DNA of 15,138 nucleotides from Verrucomicrobia bacterium UBA3063 (GTDB lineage Bacteria > Verrucomicrobiota > Verrucomicrobiia > Methylacidiphilales > Verrucolacustridaceae), in assembly GCA_002366885.1 (NCBI GenBank), contig DFCD01000117.1, positions 17,590 through 32,727 of the forward strand. Reading direction: 5' to 3'. Of the stretch, positions 12,914 through 15,138 are shown one piece after another. The notes under the pieces are model-generated. The model was not told the DNA's origin. It did not search any database and was given only the letters and a program-made list of their open reading frames with translations. Within the stretch, counting starts at the first letter, position 1. The number at the start of each line of letters is the position of its first letter. The position numbers and the translations under genes are program-made.

Positions 12914-15138
12914 GCCCTCTTTCCCTTCACCACTTCCAGGCACCTCCCGCAAAGCTCCGTATGGGTGGCATCCCGACCCACCGTCTCCTCATGTTTCCAG
13001 CACCGGACACACTTTTTGCCCCGTGCCGGCGCCACCTGGACGCTGGCCTCGGCCGGACCGGCTTGCAGCTCCCCATGACTCACCAGGCAGATCTCACGCA
13101 GCAGACCAAGGTCCTCGGGCGCCATTCCGCCTCCCCTGATTTGAACCTCCGCCTCAAGACTCTTTCCGATCCTTTTCGCCTGCCGTTCCTTCTCCAGAGC
13201 CTCATTCACTTTACCGCGAATAGCGAGAAGCTTTTCCCATTTGGAGCCTTCCTCAGCAGTCCAACCGGCGGGAGGGGTCGCCTCGCGGAAGGTCTGCAAG
13301 TGAACCGATCCTTTGGTTTTTCCGGTCATGTGTTCCCAGGTCTCCTCGGCGGTGAAGGCCAGCACAGGCGCGCTTAACCGGACCAGCGTGTCGAGAATCT
13401 CATGCATGGTCGCTTGGGCGGAACGCCTTGCAGGGTCATTTTCCGCATCGCAATAGATCCGGTCCTTGCAGGCATCGATGTAAAAGGCGCTCAGCTCCAC
13501 CGAGAGGAACCGGTTCAGGCAGTGGTAAACCGCGGGAAAGTTGTAGGCCTCGTACGCCTCGCGGACATTCCGGGACAATTCGGCCAACTTAGCCAGGATG
13601 TAGCGGTCCAGGGCGGTTCTTTTCGTTCCGGGGACGGCATGTTTTTCAGGATCGAAATCCGCCAAATTCCCCAGCAGGATCCGGAAGGAATTCCGGATCA
13701 GCCGATAGCTGTCCCCGACCCGGCCAAATATCTCCAAGGAAAAAGGCACGTCCTCCTTGGCATCCGCGCTGGCCACCCAAAGCCGGACCACGTCCGCGCC
13801 ATACTTGTCGACCAGTTCCATCAATCCCGGCGGTTTGCCCCGCGACTTGGACAACTTCTTGCCATCCAGATCGACCACAAAACCGTTGGTGAGCACCGTC
13901 CGAAACGGCGGCTTCCCGGTCAGGGCCACGGAAAGCAGCAGGCTGCTTTGAAACCAGCCGCGGTGTTGGTCACTTCCCTCAAGATAAAGATCGGCGGGAA
14001 ACTTCACCCGGCCGTCCCCGGAAACGGCCGACCAACTGGAGCCGGAATCCACCCAAACATCCATGGTCTCCCTGCCCCTTTTCCATTCCGCCGGAACCCC
14101 GCAGCTTTTCGCCAGCTGTTCATCCGAATCGGCGAACCAGAATCCCGCCCCTTCCTTTTCCGCCCTATCCGCCACCCTGCGGATGATCTTGGGATCGAGG
14201 ATGGAGACACCGTCCGGCTGGTAAAAAACGGGAATGGGCAACCCCCACGATCGCTGCCGCGAGATACACCAGTCGGGCCGGGCTCCCAAAGCCCCGCGGA
14301 TCCGGCTCTCCCCCCAATGCGGCACCCACTTGACCTCCGCCACAGTCTGAAGTGCCTTGTCCCGGAGCTGATCCATGCGGATGAACCACTGGCGGACCGA
14401 GCGAAATACGATCGGGGTCTTGGACCGCGGGCAGTGAGGATAACTATGCTGGATCTTTTCCCTCGCCCAAAGTTTGCCTGCCTTTTCCAGTAGATCCGCC
14501 ACCAGCGGGTTGGCCGCAAAGACGTTCTGTCCCTCGATCTCCTTGATCCCACAGTCGGGCATCAATTTACCGGCCTCGTTGACCGGAGAAAATGGCTCCA
14601 ATCCGTGCTGCCGCCCCAGCACGTAATCCTCGTGTCCGTGGCCGGGGGCGATATGGACCATTCCCGTGCCGGATTCCGCCGTCACAAACTCGGCCGCGCG
14701 GATCAGACCTTCCCTGGCTACCAACGGATGTCGGTAGGCCCTTTGCTCCAACTCCTTGCCTTTCACCTCCCGCAACACCTGCAGGTCCTTGCCCCCGGCC
14801 TTGGCCACCGCCTCCAGCCGGCTTCTGGCCAACCAGATTTTCCGGCCGTTGCCGGAATCAGCCAGCACATAAATCATTCCGGGATGAACCGCCACCGCAA
14901 GGTTGGCCGGCAGGGTCCATGGGGTGGTTGTCCAGACCAGCAAATCCTCATCCTTGGCGTCCTTCAGTTCCATCCGGACATAAACCGATTCATCCTCCCG
15001 GTCCGCGTACTCCACTTCCGCCTCCGCCAAGGCTGTCCGGCATCCGGTGCTCCAATGAACCGGACGGAGCCCCTCGTAGACCATCCCCTTTTCCACCAAA
15101 TCCGCGAGGATGCGGAGTTCGGCTGCCTCGTAGGCGGG
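12910..15138 (-). CDS. ileS: Isoleucyl-tRNA synthetase (5' end beyond the window)
   Basis: IleRS charges tRNA-Ile with isoleucine and edits misactivated valine. The visible 742 residues lack roughly the first fifth of the protein, including the HIGH motif, which would lie past the right edge. Numbering from the edge, the CP1 editing domain shows LLVWTTTPWTLPAN near residue 70 and GTGMVHIAPGHGHEDY further on. DWCISRQRSWGLPIPVF marks re-entry into the Rossmann core, and the KMSKS equivalent is KLSKS at 428-432. The anticodon-binding helical domain follows. The C-terminus carries the zinc finger KCVRCWKH...ELCGRC with cysteines 710, 713, 730 and 733, typical of bacterial IleRS. No frameshift is seen. 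The stop overlaps the lspA start. ATG 15099 is internal, not the true start. Confidence 0.97.
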   Translation of the reverse strand, partial: PAYEAAELRILADLVEKGMVYEGLRPVHWSTGCRTALAEAEVEYADREDESVYVRMELKDAKDEDLLVWTTTPWTLPANLAVAVHPGMIYVLADSGNGRKIWLARSRLEAVAKAGGKDLQVLREVKGKELEQRAYRHPLVAREGLIRAAEFVTAESGTGMVHIAPGHGHEDYVLGRQHGLEPFSPVNEAGKLMPDCGIKEIEGQNVFAANPLVADLLEKAGKLWAREKIQHSYPHCPRSKTPIVFRSVRQWFIRMDQLRDKALQTVAEVKWVPHWGESRIRGALGARPDWCISRQRSWGLPIPVFYQPDGVSILDPKIIRRVADRAEKEGAGFWFADSDEQLAKSCGVPAEWKRGRETMDVWVDSGSSWSAVSGDGRVKFPADLYLEGSDQHRGWFQSSLLLSVALTGKPPFRTVLTNGFVVDLDGKKLSKSRGKPPGLMELVDKYGADVVRLWVASADAKEDVPFSLEIFGRVGDSYRLIRNSFRILLGNLADFDPEKHAVPGTKRTALDRYILAKLAELSRNVREAYEAYNFPAVYHCLNRFLSVELSAFYIDACKDRIYCDAENDPARRSAQATMHEILDTLVRLSAPVLAFTAEETWEHMTGKTKGSVHLQTFREATPPAGWTAEEGSKWEKLLAIRGKVNEALEKERQAKRIGKSLEAEVQIRGGGMAPEDLGLLREICLVSHGELQAGPAEASVQVAPARGKKCVRCWKHEETVGRDATHTELCGRCLEVVKGKRA

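Noticed and set aside
13801..13860. Unusual KLSKS-RGKPPG loop as a sign of a defective IleRS
   Set aside because: The KMSKS loop tolerates Leu, the downstream YGADVVRLW block is intact and the frame is unbroken, so the enzyme looks functional.
13402..14493. Plus-strand 363-codon open frame in the ileS region
   Set aside because: Antisense to the IleRS catalytic core and KLSKS loop; no recognisable motif.

Overview
The window is gene-dense, GC-rich bacterial chromosome with no RNA gene, insertion sequence, CRISPR array or phage gene that I can see. The best guess for the source is a member of the Verrucomicrobiota. This rests on the very long secreted glycosidase with tandem fibronectin-III-like repeats of the 'VNPNG...FEYG' kind, and on its C-terminal 'YFG...GDGIANLVKYALG' segment, both common in secreted proteins of that phylum. 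It is an inference from style, not from a marker gene.

Layout. Positions 1-4857 (minus) hold most of a secreted GH13 alpha-amylase of at least 1619 residues whose C-terminus runs off the left edge. Upstream of it on the same strand are an RluA-family pseudouridine synthase (4913-5644) and the tRNA adenosine deaminase TadA (5628-6098), which overlap. Diverging from tadA with almost no spacer is a plus-strand run: a YgfZ-type folate-binding protein (6111-7019), an exported cyclophilin (7009-7638), a YkgJ-type cysteine-cluster protein (7685-8116) and an HI0933-family flavoprotein (8113-9333). That run ends at a strong bidirectional hairpin (9379-9412). Converging on the hairpin from the right are a 48-residue secreted cysteine-containing protein (9428-9574), hisH (9610-10224) and a HAD phosphatase (10262-10939). 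A plus-strand GlpT/UhpT-like transporter (10985-12382) follows, converging with lspA (12425-12913) and a 5'-truncated ileS (12910 to the right edge), which form a coupled pair.

How the genes fit together. tadA, the pseudouridine synthase and possibly ygfZ form an RNA-modification neighbourhood: tadA and the synthase act on RNA directly, and YgfZ supports Fe-S enzymes including a tRNA methylthiolase in E. coli. ileS-lspA is a widespread housekeeping pair. The amylase would degrade starch or glycogen outside the cell. The sugar-phosphate-type transporter could serve carbon metabolism, but nothing in the sequence links it to the amylase.

I do not see a clearly new multi-gene system. The most unusual items are the amylase's fourth FN3-like repeat, apparently split by a roughly 215-residue inserted domain; the tiny secreted CxxC protein; and the tightly packed, TTG/GTG-initiated gene junctions. 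Every gap between genes is under 60 bases, so no stretch above 300 bases lacks a gene.
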